The position numbers and the translations under genes are program-made. 64,000 bases of DNA from Deltaproteobacteria bacterium. GTDB lineage: Bacteria > Desulfobacterota > Desulfobacteria > Desulfobacterales > Desulfatirhabdiaceae. The stretch spans positions 1 through 64,000 of the forward strand of contig JACRBZ010000027.1 of assembly GCA_016219185.1 (NCBI GenBank), given 5' to 3'. The notes beneath the pieces are model-generated. The model made no database searches. It was not told the DNA's origin and worked only from the letters and a program-made list of their open reading frames with translations. Positions 53,379 through 64,000 of this stretch are shown one piece after another (within the stretch, counting starts at the first letter, position 1; every line of letters starts with the position of its first letter).

Positions 53379-54197
53379 TCAGCAGAGGCTCCGTTTTGAC
53401 AGGACAAGCCCCGCCCACCTGTTATCCATTGCCTCCCACCGGCATTCCAGATTCAGTCCGGCATAGATGCTTTTAAGTTCTTGGACCTCATCTTCCCGAA
53501 TGCCGGAAAGTATCGCCGCGCCATTTTCATGAATATGCGACGCGATATACGGACATAACCGTGCCAGTGTCGGATATCGGAGATTGGCTGCGATCAGATG
53601 AAACTGCGCGTTGATTTCCTCCGCAGGCACGTCCAGGACCGTAAACCGTTGTGACAGACCGTTGATTTGGGCATTTTCCCCGGCTTCGGCAATGGCGCAG
53701 GGGTCCATGTCCGTTCCCATTGCCAGGTGAATTCCCAGCTTTAAAGCAGTGATGGCCAGGACCCCGGAGCCCGTGCCGATGTCCAGCAGGGTCGTCGGGA
53801 TGCCATCGCGAAGCGTTTTCAGCGCATATTCGATTCCCTGAATGGCCAGCCGGGTGGTGGGATGCTGGCCGCAGCCAAAGGATGCTCCCGGCCGAATCAC
53901 CACGGCGATATCGGATCCGTTCAGCACCGGCTGGCGTTCCGGCGGGGTCAGTATCACCCGTGATCCTACCCGAACCGGTCTGTTAAAGGATTTTTCGATA
54001 AACGTACATCCGTAAAGATAGGTATAGGCCAGTTCCCCTTCTGCAATCAATGCCTTCAGCGCGGTCTGGAACGCCCGCCGTCCGACGGAAACCCGCTGAA
54101 TGATCATTTTTTCAAGATCGCGGGAAGTGATTTTATTCGCGTGATCCGCGATCATCTCAAGGATTTCGAGATGGATTGTTTCTTTGAGCAGTGTCAT
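53379..54197 (-). CDS. prmA: PrmA-like methyltransferase with N-terminal helical domain
   Basis: 272 residues. The C-terminal part has the PrmA pattern PGASFGCGQHPTTRLAIQGI, SAM-binding LLDIGTGSGVLAITALKLG and the catalytic-site region HLIAANLRYPTL. The first 75 residues (LLKETIHLEILEMIADHANK, DLEKMIIQRVSVGRRAFQTA, LKALIAEGELAY) look like a winged-helix module rather than PrmA's usual substrate-binding domain. PrmA methylates ribosomal protein L11; with this N-terminus the true target is uncertain. No strong ribosome binding site. Confidence 0.75.
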   Translation of the reverse strand: MTLLKETIHLEILEMIADHANKITSRDLEKMIIQRVSVGRRAFQTALKALIAEGELAYTYLYGCTFIEKSFNRPVRVGSRVILTPPERQPVLNGSDIAVVIRPGASFGCGQHPTTRLAIQGIEYALKTLRDGIPTTLLDIGTGSGVLAITALKLGIHLAMGTDMDPCAIAEAGENAQINGLSQRFTVLDVPAEEINAQFHLIAANLRYPTLARLCPYIASHIHENGAAILSGIREDEVQELKSIYAGLNLECRWEAMDNRWAGLVLSKRSLC

Positions 54198-54460
54198 TTT
54201 TTTTCGGCCGATTTGTCCTGATTTGCCCATTTCAAGGCTATTGTTTTTTTGAAAGTTGCGTGGGGAGCATAGAGGTTTCAACCGGCAAAGTCAACGCCGG
54301 GAAAGGCCAGAGTCCGACACCTGTTGCGAGGGCAGTTTTAATTTGCAGGATGATGAACTTTCCGCTAAAATCAGCGCAAAAAAGCGGACTCAGATTAATT
54401 ACATCCAACGAAGCCGATGTGATATGTAAACAGCCTGGAGCATGTTTCAAAGGGGGCGCA

Positions 54461-55165
54461 TTGGATCAACAGGTTTATCTGGAAACCGAATTGTTGCATT
54501 TCGGCCTGCTGGAAAAGGCCAGGGAAATTCTGGCCGATTTGGGTGAAAAAGCGGCTCTGTCCTATATCAAGTCCAGTTATCACCTGCTCAGCAAGGTATA
54601 CCACCCGGATCTGAATCCGGTTAACACCTATCGGGCGCATCATGAGATGGAACGGCTCAATCGGCTGAGCGATGCCATCAGTCGCTTGAATGATGCGGAA
54701 ATCATCGAGGTGATTCAATCCGGCATGTTGTCCGCAGCCGATGACCGGCGCCGGATTCTTGTGGTCGAAGACGAGCCGGATCTTCTGGAACTCTACCGGG
54801 GTGTTCTGGAAGCCGAAGGATACCGGGTCATGGCCGCGGCCAATGGCGAGGAAGGCCTGGCGGTATTCGGGCTGTTTCACCCGGAACTGGTGTTTACCGA
54901 CGTGATCATGCCGAAAACCAATGGGATCGAGATGGCGCAAATTATCCGCCGTGAAAAACCCGATACGAAAATTATATTTATTACCGGCTTGTTGGGTGTT
55001 GAAGGGCTCCGGCACATAATCAGCGATGAGTTAAGCCGCTATGGTTACCGGATGCTGCCCAAGCCCTTTAAGATCAGTAGAATGCTGGATGAAATCGAAG
55101 AATATCTGATGGGTTCTGGCTCTGAAACCCAGTTTGTCAAGGGTCTGCGATCCGTCGGCATGTAA
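54461..55165 (+). CDS. J-domain/receiver-domain fusion protein
   Basis: 234 residues if started at the TTG at 54461, where AGGGGG is a good binding site. ATG 54353 would add 36 residues with codons unlike the rest of the gene; a longer frame reaches 54191. The N-terminal part has IKSSYHLLSKVYHPDLNP with the HPD motif (His48-Pro49-Asp50) and a following helix MERLNRLSDAISRL, as in a DnaJ domain. After a linker comes a receiver domain: acid pair VEDEPD, phospho-acceptor Asp147 in VFTDVIMP, Thr in FITG, Lys in LPKPF. A J domain with a phospho-switch suggests regulated recruitment of a DnaK. No kinase adjoins. Confidence 0.75.
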   Translation: MDQQVYLETELLHFGLLEKAREILADLGEKAALSYIKSSYHLLSKVYHPDLNPVNTYRAHHEMERLNRLSDAISRLNDAEIIEVIQSGMLSAADDRRRILVVEDEPDLLELYRGVLEAEGYRVMAAANGEEGLAVFGLFHPELVFTDVIMPKTNGIEMAQIIRREKPDTKIIFITGLLGVEGLRHIISDELSRYGYRMLPKPFKISRMLDEIEEYLMGSGSETQFVKGLRSVGM

Positions 55166-55180
55166 CTGCAAGGTCGCGTC

Positions 55181-55588
55181 CTATTTCTTCTCCATATCTG
55201 TTTTAAGCTTTTTTTCCAGTTCCGCGAACATCTGCTTTTTCTTTTCAGCCTGAGCAGCCTGAAAACTTTCGATCTTTTGGGTCAGCCCTTTTCGGGCGAT
55301 CTGAAAATTCTTGAGCTGCTTGTCCAGAAGGGTTTCGGACATGCCTCTGGGGATTTCTTCGATTTTGGAATGATCCCGTATGGTCATGTGAATTCCCTGC
55401 GGGCTCTCGACAGTTTCGAGAATACCGGCTTCTTCAAATTTCCGGAAAAAGATTCCGCCTTCTTCCACGGAAATGCCCAGCAGGCCGCAGACGGCTTCAA
55501 TGGCGGGCGGGCTGTGATGCCGGTATTCCAGAATTCGAATCGCCGCAACCAGCAAATGCGCTTTTTGATAAAGATCCAGCTCTTTCAT
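55181..55588 (-). CDS. Winged-helix/coiled-coil protein
   Basis: 135 residues from ATG 55588. The first part (MKELDLYQKAHLLVAAIRIL, HSPPAIEAVCGLLGISVEEG, FRKFEEAGILETVE) has a likely winged helix-turn-helix; the last third (about 85-135) is an alpha-helical, Lys/Glu-rich coiled coil (QAAQAEKKKQMFAELEKKLK). Not recognised beyond that. It is convergent with the J-domain/receiver gene with 15 bases between stops. Confidence 0.6.
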   Translation of the reverse strand: MKELDLYQKAHLLVAAIRILEYRHHSPPAIEAVCGLLGISVEEGGIFFRKFEEAGILETVESPQGIHMTIRDHSKIEEIPRGMSETLLDKQLKNFQIARKGLTQKIESFQAAQAEKKKQMFAELEKKLKTDMEKK

Positions 55589-55737
55589 GGAATTTCCCAA
55601 TCGTTTGAAATCATATGTTATTTATTTGAATAAGCCGTAATTATGATGCCGCGGCTTCTTGACATCTGTCCAGAACAAGAGTAACAAATGCTTTAATATT
55701 GTATCAAAACAGATCATATCATATAGATATCCAATAG

Positions 55738-57030
<1,293 letters not shown>

Positions 57031-57049
57031 CTGGTCATTTCTGGACTGA

Positions 57050-58792
<1,743 letters not shown>

Positions 58793-58825
58793 TTTTCCCT
58801 TTTTCATTTCAAGGAGAGACACTAA

Positions 58826-59614
58826 ATGACTTCCCCCGTAACCATACCGACGCTGTATAAAATGAAGGAAAAAGGCGAGAAAATTGTTGCCCTGACCGCT
58901 TATGATTACCCCCTGGCAAGGGTGGTGGACGAATCGGGAGTCCATCTGATTCTCGTGGGAGACTCCCTTGCCAATGTGGTTCAGGGCCATTCCAGCACCC
59001 TGCCGGTGACCATGGACGAAATGATTTACCACACGAAAATCGTCACCCGGGCCGTGCAGCATGCGCTGGTGGTTGGCGATATGCCGTTCATGTCCTACCA
59101 AACCGGCATTGAAACCGCCATTTCTAATGCCGGACGTTTCATCAAGGAAGCCGGGGCCGCAGCCGTCAAGCTGGAAGGGGGTGCCTCGGTGAGCGCTGTT
59201 ATCAAGGCCATATCCCAGGCAGGTATTTCCGTTCAGGCCCATATCGGCCTGACTCCCCAGTCGGTCCACCAGATGGGCGGATTCCGGGTTCAGCGGGACG
59301 AAGACCGCCTTCTGGCCGATGCCCTCGAGGTCGAGGCTGCCGGTGCTTTTTCCGTGGTACTGGAAGGCATTCCCTCCGGAATCGCGGAAACCATTACCCA
59401 AAGGCTCAAGATTCCCACGATCGGCATCGGCGCCGGGCCTTCTTGTGACGGCCAGATTCTGGTGATTCATGACATGTTGGGACTTACCGATCGGCATGTT
59501 CCCCGTTTTGTAAAGCAATACGCAAAGCTTCTGGATCTGGCCAGGGACGGGGTCCGGGATTATGCAAAAGAGGTTCAGTCCGGCACTTTCCCCGGCAAGG
59601 AGCATTGCTATTAA
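58826..59614 (+). CDS. panB: 3-methyl-2-oxobutanoate hydroxymethyltransferase
   Basis: 262 residues, AAGGAGAG before the ATG. Motifs [26 protein letters not shown] and [18 protein letters not shown] are those of PanB, with the metal-binding Asp/Glu set. Makes ketopantoate for pantothenate and CoA. It is followed after 9 bases by a Rossmann-fold gene, so the two are probably co-transcribed. Confidence 0.96.
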   Translation: MTSPVTIPTLYKMKEKGEKIVALTAYDYPLARVVDESGVHLILVGDSLANVVQGHSSTLPVTMDEMIYHTKIVTRAVQHALVVGDMPFMSYQTGIETAISNAGRFIKEAGAAAVKLEGGASVSAVIKAISQAGISVQAHIGLTPQSVHQMGGFRVQRDEDRLLADALEVEAAGAFSVVLEGIPSGIAETITQRLKIPTIGIGAGPSCDGQILVIHDMLGLTDRHVPRFVKQYAKLLDLARDGVRDYAKEVQSGTFPGKEHCY

Positions 59615-59623
59615 GGGGGCAAA

Positions 59624-60499
59624 ATGAAACCTTCGGTTGGGATTGTCGGCTGCGGCCGAATGGGCACGGCCCTGGCAAAAACCCTTGGTGGCAAGGGCTA
59701 TGCGATTGTCGGAGTTTCGAGCCTTCACCTCTCATCCGCGCAAAGACTGGCGGGGATTTGCGGTGTCTTAGATGCAACCGATCAGCCGTGGGAAATCACC
59801 TGCGGGGCCGATGTGGTGTTTCTGACCACTCCGGACGGGGTGATTGAATCCGTATGCGAGGCGATATCAAAGCAGGACGGATTTTCCTCCTCTGCGATCG
59901 TCCTTCACTGCTCCGGCGCCCACCCCTCGACCATCCTGTCTTCGGCCCGAAAATCCGGCGCATCCATTGGTTCCATGCATCCTTTGCAGAGCTTTGCAAC
60001 GGTTGACATCTCTCGAAATCCATTCCAGGGCATTCGGGTTGCGATCGAGGGAGATCCAAAAGCCGTGTCAACGGCCGTCCGGATGGCGGAAGACCTGGAA
60101 GCGCATCCGCTGCGGATCATTACCGAAGGAAAACCGCTGTATCACGCGGCTGCCGTGGTGGCTTCCAATTTTCTGGTCACCCTCATGGGCGTGGCGTTCC
60201 GGTTCATTCAGCAGGCCGGCGTTCCTCCCGAAGAGGCATTTTCCGTCTTAAAACCCCTCATCGAAGGCACGCTCGGCAATATCGAGCGAGGGGGCGTTCA
60301 TCAGGCACTGACAGGACCCGTGGTCCGGGGCGATATCCAAACGGTTGAAACCCATGTTCAGGCCATTGCCGATACAATGCCGGAGTTTCTTCCATTCTAT
60401 AAATGTCTGGTTCATTACACGGCCGTGCAGGCCAGCGAAGGGAATCGGATTTCACCGGGTCTGCTGAAAATCTTTCTGGACATGAGTAAAGCCGGATGA
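59624..60499 (+). CDS. Rossmann-fold DUF2520 protein, possible ketopantoate reductase
   Basis: 291 residues. N-terminal NAD(P)-binding SVGIVGCGRMGTALAKTLGG, a helical C-terminal part (AAAVVASNFLVTLMGVAF, LKPLIEGTLGNIERGGVH) as in DUF2520/ProC-like proteins. The DUF2520 family lacks a settled biochemical role. Its position 9 bases after panB invites the hypothesis that it reduces ketopantoate where panE is absent. No panE is in this window, but that proves little. Confidence 0.8.
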   Translation: MKPSVGIVGCGRMGTALAKTLGGKGYAIVGVSSLHLSSAQRLAGICGVLDATDQPWEITCGADVVFLTTPDGVIESVCEAISKQDGFSSSAIVLHCSGAHPSTILSSARKSGASIGSMHPLQSFATVDISRNPFQGIRVAIEGDPKAVSTAVRMAEDLEAHPLRIITEGKPLYHAAAVVASNFLVTLMGVAFRFIQQAGVPPEEAFSVLKPLIEGTLGNIERGGVHQALTGPVVRGDIQTVETHVQAIADTMPEFLPFYKCLVHYTAVQASEGNRISPGLLKIFLDMSKAG

Positions 60500-60522
60500 A
60501 CGGGGTTCTGTCTGTCCGCTCG

Positions 60523-63500
60523 TCAACATGCCGACACGCCGGGGCCGCTGAGCGTGCTGCGGCCGCCTGATTGCGGAATGACACGGATCTGTGTGGCGAT
60601 GCGTTCCTTGAGCGCTGAAACATGCGATATCACGCCGATCAGTTTGCCGTCCTGCCGCAGTCCCGAAAGCGTTTCCAGCGCGGTTTCCAGCGCATCCTCA
60701 TCAAGGGTGCCAAAGCCTTCGTCCAGAAAAAGCGAATCCACGCGTACATTGCGGCTGGCCATCTGTGACAGACCCAGGGACAGGGCCAGGCTGACGATAA
60801 AGCTCTCTCCACCGGAGAGATTTTTCGTGGAACGGACAACGCCTGCCTGGTAGTGGTCGATCACGTTCAACTCCAACGGCTGGATAGCGTCCGGAATGAG
60901 CTGATACCGATCCGTCATCTTTTGAAGCCGCTGGTTGGCATGTGTGATCATGATCTCGAAGGTCAGGCCCTGTGCAAAATTGCGGTATTTCTTGCCGTCC
61001 GCGGAGCCGATCAGCTCATGGAGGGTATCCCACCGGCGGCATTCCTTTTTCTGGCCTTCAATAATCTGCATTTGTTCCTGCTGTTTGATGCGGGATTTCT
61101 CATTTTCCGTCAGCCGCTGCCGGGTGGCGCCGATTTCCCGCTGGGTGTCTTTCAGGACCGTTTCGTCGGCGGCAAGGTCCTGGCATAGGGCCTCGCGGGT
61201 CTCATGCGAAACCTTCTTTTCGCGTTCCGCCTTCATCGCCATGATTTTGTCCTGGTAACGCGCTTCAAGTTCGGTTTGTTCCCGGTGCAGGGATTCCGCG
61301 GACTCGGAAAGCCGGTTTCGTTCCAGCTCGGGCAGACGGGCCGCCAGATAGTCAGCCTCATTCATAAAACCGGAATGGGTCAGGCGAAGGCAAAACACCT
61401 GTTCGGATTGCATCAATTCCGTTTCGCGGTTTTGAATCGAAGTCTTTAAGGATTCTATCCTTGCCTTTAGATTGCCGATATCCTGCTCGGCTAGCCCAAG
61501 GTCTTGCCGGGCTTTCTCGAAGGTTTTTTCAGCGCCTTCAACAGCATCCGCGTGGCGTTTTTCTTCCGCGTCGGGATTTTTATCCTGATACAGATCCCGG
61601 CGCTCTTTGCGCATTGCATCAGCCTGTTTTGTCAGCTCGTCATGTGCCATAAGCATTGTTTGAAACGTCTCATCGAGACTGGCAAGCAGAGCTCGCTGCT
61701 TTTCCAGTTCGGACCGAAGCGTTGCGATTTTTTTCTCCTGATCGCTTTTCTCGGCCTGTTTGGACTGCCATGAATCGCGTCGCTGCGTCAGTTGCTTCAT
61801 GATACGGTCAAGGCCGGAAACGGGAATTTCTTTTACGCCGTAAGCCCCTGCTTCCTGAAGGGCATCGCTTCGGGCGTTATCGGATTGCTCCGCCAGCGCA
61901 GCGCATTCCAGTGCCAGGCGCGCATGGTCCTGAACGGCTGTTGTCCGTTTATGGATTGCTTGCTGAACCGCCTTTTCGGATTCAATAAAGGCCGTGCGGG
62001 AAAGGTCCAGGGTTTTTTGAGCGGCCCTTTCTTTTTTCTGCCGTTTTTCAACTTCGGTGATGACTTTTAAGGATGCATCCAATGCTTCCCGTGTGGCGAT
62101 TCGCGCGTTTTGCACCTGGTTCTGGCGATGCCGGGGATCGTCATCCAGTTCCAAAAGCAAAAAGGTTTCAACACACCATTTCTCGTCCGCATTCAATGCG
62201 GCTGTTCCGTCTTCAATGTCGCGTCCCGCCTGTTTGATGTCCTTATCCGTTTCAGCCTGCCGAATTCGCAATTTGGCCAACTGCTCCGAGATCCCTTTGA
62301 ACGCGTCCCTGGCGCGTTTCAGCTCAGATTCGATGTCACCCATCGCCGGGATATTGCCATCGGCGTATGGATGAAGAATGGCCCCGCACAACGGGCATGG
62401 CTTTCCGTCCTCGAGGCGCGTCCGCTCTTGTTCGAGATCCCGGATACGGTTCAAAAGGATTGTTTCTGTTTCCAGATGGCGGATATGACGGGCGCAATCC
62501 TCATTTTTCTCGGTGGCGGATTCTATTTCGCTTGTCAGCCTCGACTGTTCGCGGTGCAATGCCCCATCAAGCACCCTGAAATCATCCAGAGATCGGTGGG
62601 CTTTGGCGATGCGCTCCAGAGTCTGGCCGGCCTGCTCCAGAAGACGATCGCGTTCCCTCAGGGCTTCCAGTTTGTCGCGCCAGTTGGTGATTTCACGTTC
62701 CTGAAGCAGGGCGCTGATTTCTTCGGCCAGTTGTCCGCGTTCCTTCTCCGCCTTTGCCAGTGTTTCGTGAAGCATCCCGTGTCCGGCTTCCAGTGCCGAG
62801 CATGCTGCCACGGCCGATTCATTTTCTTTGAATGCCGCGGCAAGTGCCTTGCGGGCTTTATCATGGGCGGCGTCTTTTTCGCGAAGCATGGTAAACATCC
62901 TGGCTATGGCCGCAAGGTTCGCCATAAGACCCGCATCCGCGGCATGTTCGGCCAAATAACCGTCGATATCTTTCAGCGCGGCATGGGATTGGTTCAAAGA
63001 CGCTTCAACCGCTTCGATAAAGCTGCGGTATTCCTTTTGCTGATGCGCCACTTTTGCCATGGACTTAGCCGATGCCGTAATTCTGGACTGATTTTCCGCT
63101 ATCCTCAGGTCCATTTCCCGGACCATTCTGATAAGTGCTGCCTCGCGCCGCTGCATGGCCCTGGCTGCTTCCAGGCTGTCCGCTGCAATTTGTCCGGCCT
63201 GTTTTGTGCCGGTCAGTGCGGCTTCTTTTTCCGGAAGCTTCTTGATGGCGTCATCCAGAGCCATATTCTCCGTATGCTGCTGCCTGCGCAGGGCTGAAAC
63301 CTTTGCATGATCGCCTTCCACGGCCAGTGCTTGATGCGCCCTGTTCAGCCGTATCAGCTCGGGCTGGAACGCGTCCTGCCTGATCGCAAGGTCGCGCTGA
63401 TGTTCATCGAGTCGAACGATATCCTTTTCCAGCGCGGATAACCCATCAAGCCAGGTCAGTGATTTTCGCAAGGTTTCAATCCGAAGGGTCAGCCCGGTTT

Positions 63501-64000
63501 CAAGGCTCTCTTTTTCTTTCAGGCCGGAGCGGTTTTCCTCTTCTTCTTCATGGCTCATCATTGAAATTCCGGCAATCCCGGCCTGCAGGACATCCAGTCT
63601 TTTGCGTTCCTCCGACCACCGTTCGTGAACCTTCATGGAGATCCGGCTGTAGATTTCCGTGCCCGTGATCTGCTCCAGGATGGGGGCGCGCTCGTCGGCG
63701 GGGGCCTGGAGAAAAGCGGCAAAGCCCCCCTGGGCCAGCAGCATCGAGCGGGTGAATCGGTCAAAGTCCATGCCCGTGGTCTTTTCGATTCGCTTTGCCG
63801 TATCGCGAAGCTTTGCCTCGATCACCTTTCCGGAAGCCGCGTCGGAAATTTCGTGCCTGGGTGCCTGCAGTTCGCCGTCCGATTTTCTTCGGGACCGGTG
63901 CTGGCTCCAGTGGCACCGGAACCGGCCCTTGGGTGTTTCGAACGTGGCCTCGGCAAAGCACTCGCTCGTGTGGCGGGACATGATTTCGTTGCTGTTCTGG
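60523..64000 (-). CDS. sbcC: Exonuclease subunit SbcC, partial at the right edge
   Basis: About 1159 residues are visible; the gene runs past the window edge, so the N-terminal Walker A (P-loop) and start are missing. The sequence just inside the edge, NSNEIMSRHTSECFAEATF, is a typical SbcC segment. The middle is long coiled coil (Glu/Lys/Ala-rich) with the zinc-hook Cys pair CPLC encoded at about 62386-62397. The C-terminus has LSGGESFIVSLALSLGLSQM and FLDEGFGTLDEDALETALET, with a D-loop His region (GVISHVSALKERI). SbcCD cuts DNA ends and hairpins. sbcD is presumably outside the window. Confidence 0.9.
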   Translation of the reverse strand, partial: QNSNEIMSRHTSECFAEATFETPKGRFRCHWSQHRSRRKSDGELQAPRHEISDAASGKVIEAKLRDTAKRIEKTTGMDFDRFTRSMLLAQGGFAAFLQAPADERAPILEQITGTEIYSRISMKVHERWSEERKRLDVLQAGIAGISMMSHEEEEENRSGLKEKESLETGLTLRIETLRKSLTWLDGLSALEKDIVRLDEHQRDLAIRQDAFQPELIRLNRAHQALAVEGDHAKVSALRRQQHTENMALDDAIKKLPEKEAALTGTKQAGQIAADSLEAARAMQRREAALIRMVREMDLRIAENQSRITASAKSMAKVAHQQKEYRSFIEAVEASLNQSHAALKDIDGYLAEHAADAGLMANLAAIARMFTMLREKDAAHDKARKALAAAFKENESAVAACSALEAGHGMLHETLAKAEKERGQLAEEISALLQEREITNWRDKLEALRERDRLLEQAGQTLERIAKAHRSLDDFRVLDGALHREQSRLTSEIESATEKNEDCARHIRHLETETILLNRIRDLEQERTRLEDGKPCPLCGAILHPYADGNIPAMGDIESELKRARDAFKGISEQLAKLRIRQAETDKDIKQAGRDIEDGTAALNADEKWCVETFLLLELDDDPRHRQNQVQNARIATREALDASLKVITEVEKRQKKERAAQKTLDLSRTAFIESEKAVQQAIHKRTTAVQDHARLALECAALAEQSDNARSDALQEAGAYGVKEIPVSGLDRIMKQLTQRRDSWQSKQAEKSDQEKKIATLRSELEKQRALLASLDETFQTMLMAHDELTKQADAMRKERRDLYQDKNPDAEEKRHADAVEGAEKTFEKARQDLGLAEQDIGNLKARIESLKTSIQNRETELMQSEQVFCLRLTHSGFMNEADYLAARLPELERNRLSESAESLHREQTELEARYQDKIMAMKAEREKKVSHETREALCQDLAADETVLKDTQREIGATRQRLTENEKSRIKQQEQMQIIEGQKKECRRWDTLHELIGSADGKKYRNFAQGLTFEIMITHANQRLQKMTDRYQLIPDAIQPLELNVIDHYQAGVVRSTKNLSGGESFIVSLALSLGLSQMASRNVRVDSLFLDEGFGTLDEDALETALETLSGLRQDGKLIGVISHVSALKERIATQIRVIPQSGGRSTLSGPGVSAC

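Overview
The window looks like chromosomal DNA of an anaerobic, probably sulfate-reducing member of the Desulfobacterota (Desulfobacteraceae/Desulfosarcinaceae type). That placement is inference. It rests on gene content: a lactate permease beside both D- and L-lactate dehydrogenase complexes of the 'organic acid oxidation' type, [NiFe]-hydrogenase maturation genes, an acyl-CoA dehydrogenase/ETF operon, and moderately GC-rich coding sequence with several TTG/GTG starts. No 16S rRNA or sulfate-reduction gene lies in the window to confirm it.

Layout. 0-2.4 kb: two decayed IS4-type transposase ends facing each other, a CopG/MazF-type toxin-antitoxin pair, and small membrane proteins. 2.6-5.7 kb: acyl-CoA dehydrogenase-etfB-etfA operon. 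5.9-8.8 kb: envelope proteins, lolA (behind a possible structured leader RNA) and nadA. 8.8-13.7 kb (minus strand): HU, a stand-alone pyruvate-kinase C-terminal domain protein, threonine aldolase, radA, rlmE, yebC. 13.8-19 kb: a hypothetical membrane-anchored protein, then murJ and two probable glycosyltransferases on the minus strand. 19.2-22.1 kb: clpB and two tRNA-Ser genes. 22.1-27.6 kb: hydrogenase maturation protease, hypC, hypF, hypD and hypE, with a palindromic repeat between hypD and hypE. 27.6-31.9 kb: rimO, a polyprenyl synthase, a FlgT_N-like secreted protein, pgsA and tRNA-Val. 32-41.8 kb: an accessory stretch that is often AT-richer, with a DUF2239 gene, a dapB-like/SWEET/LysR operon, an orphan histidine kinase flanked by remnants of a REP-associated transposase, and a TetR-ABC1 kinase-PNPOx-SRPBCC group. 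41.8-52.5 kb: hydroxypyruvate reductase, then the lactate region (a 33-codon ORF, lactate permease, D-lactate/glycolate dehydrogenase, its Fe-S partner, a GntR regulator, a LutC-like protein and a fused LutB/LutA-like protein). 52.5-64 kb: a universal stress protein, TatA, a PrmA-like methyltransferase with an N-terminal helical domain, a J-domain/receiver-domain fusion, enolase, CTP synthase, panB, a DUF2520 Rossmann protein, and sbcC running off the right edge.

How the genes fit together. The lactate region forms a coherent unit. A promoter (TTGACA-17-TATAAG) is followed at once by a TGGT-N3-ACCA palindrome of the kind bound by FadR-family GntR regulators, and such a regulator is encoded at the end of the D-lactate block. 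Lactate taken up by the permease would be oxidised by one of two flavin or Fe-S enzyme systems. The less familiar items are the J-domain/receiver fusion at 54.5-55.2 kb with its wHTH-bearing neighbours, the well-translated-looking 33-codon ORF upstream of the permease, the dapB-like/SWEET/LysR operon, the paired transposase remnants around the histidine kinase, and the DUF2520 gene directly after panB. I saw no CRISPR array, intact insertion sequence, prophage, integrase or recognisable defence system.
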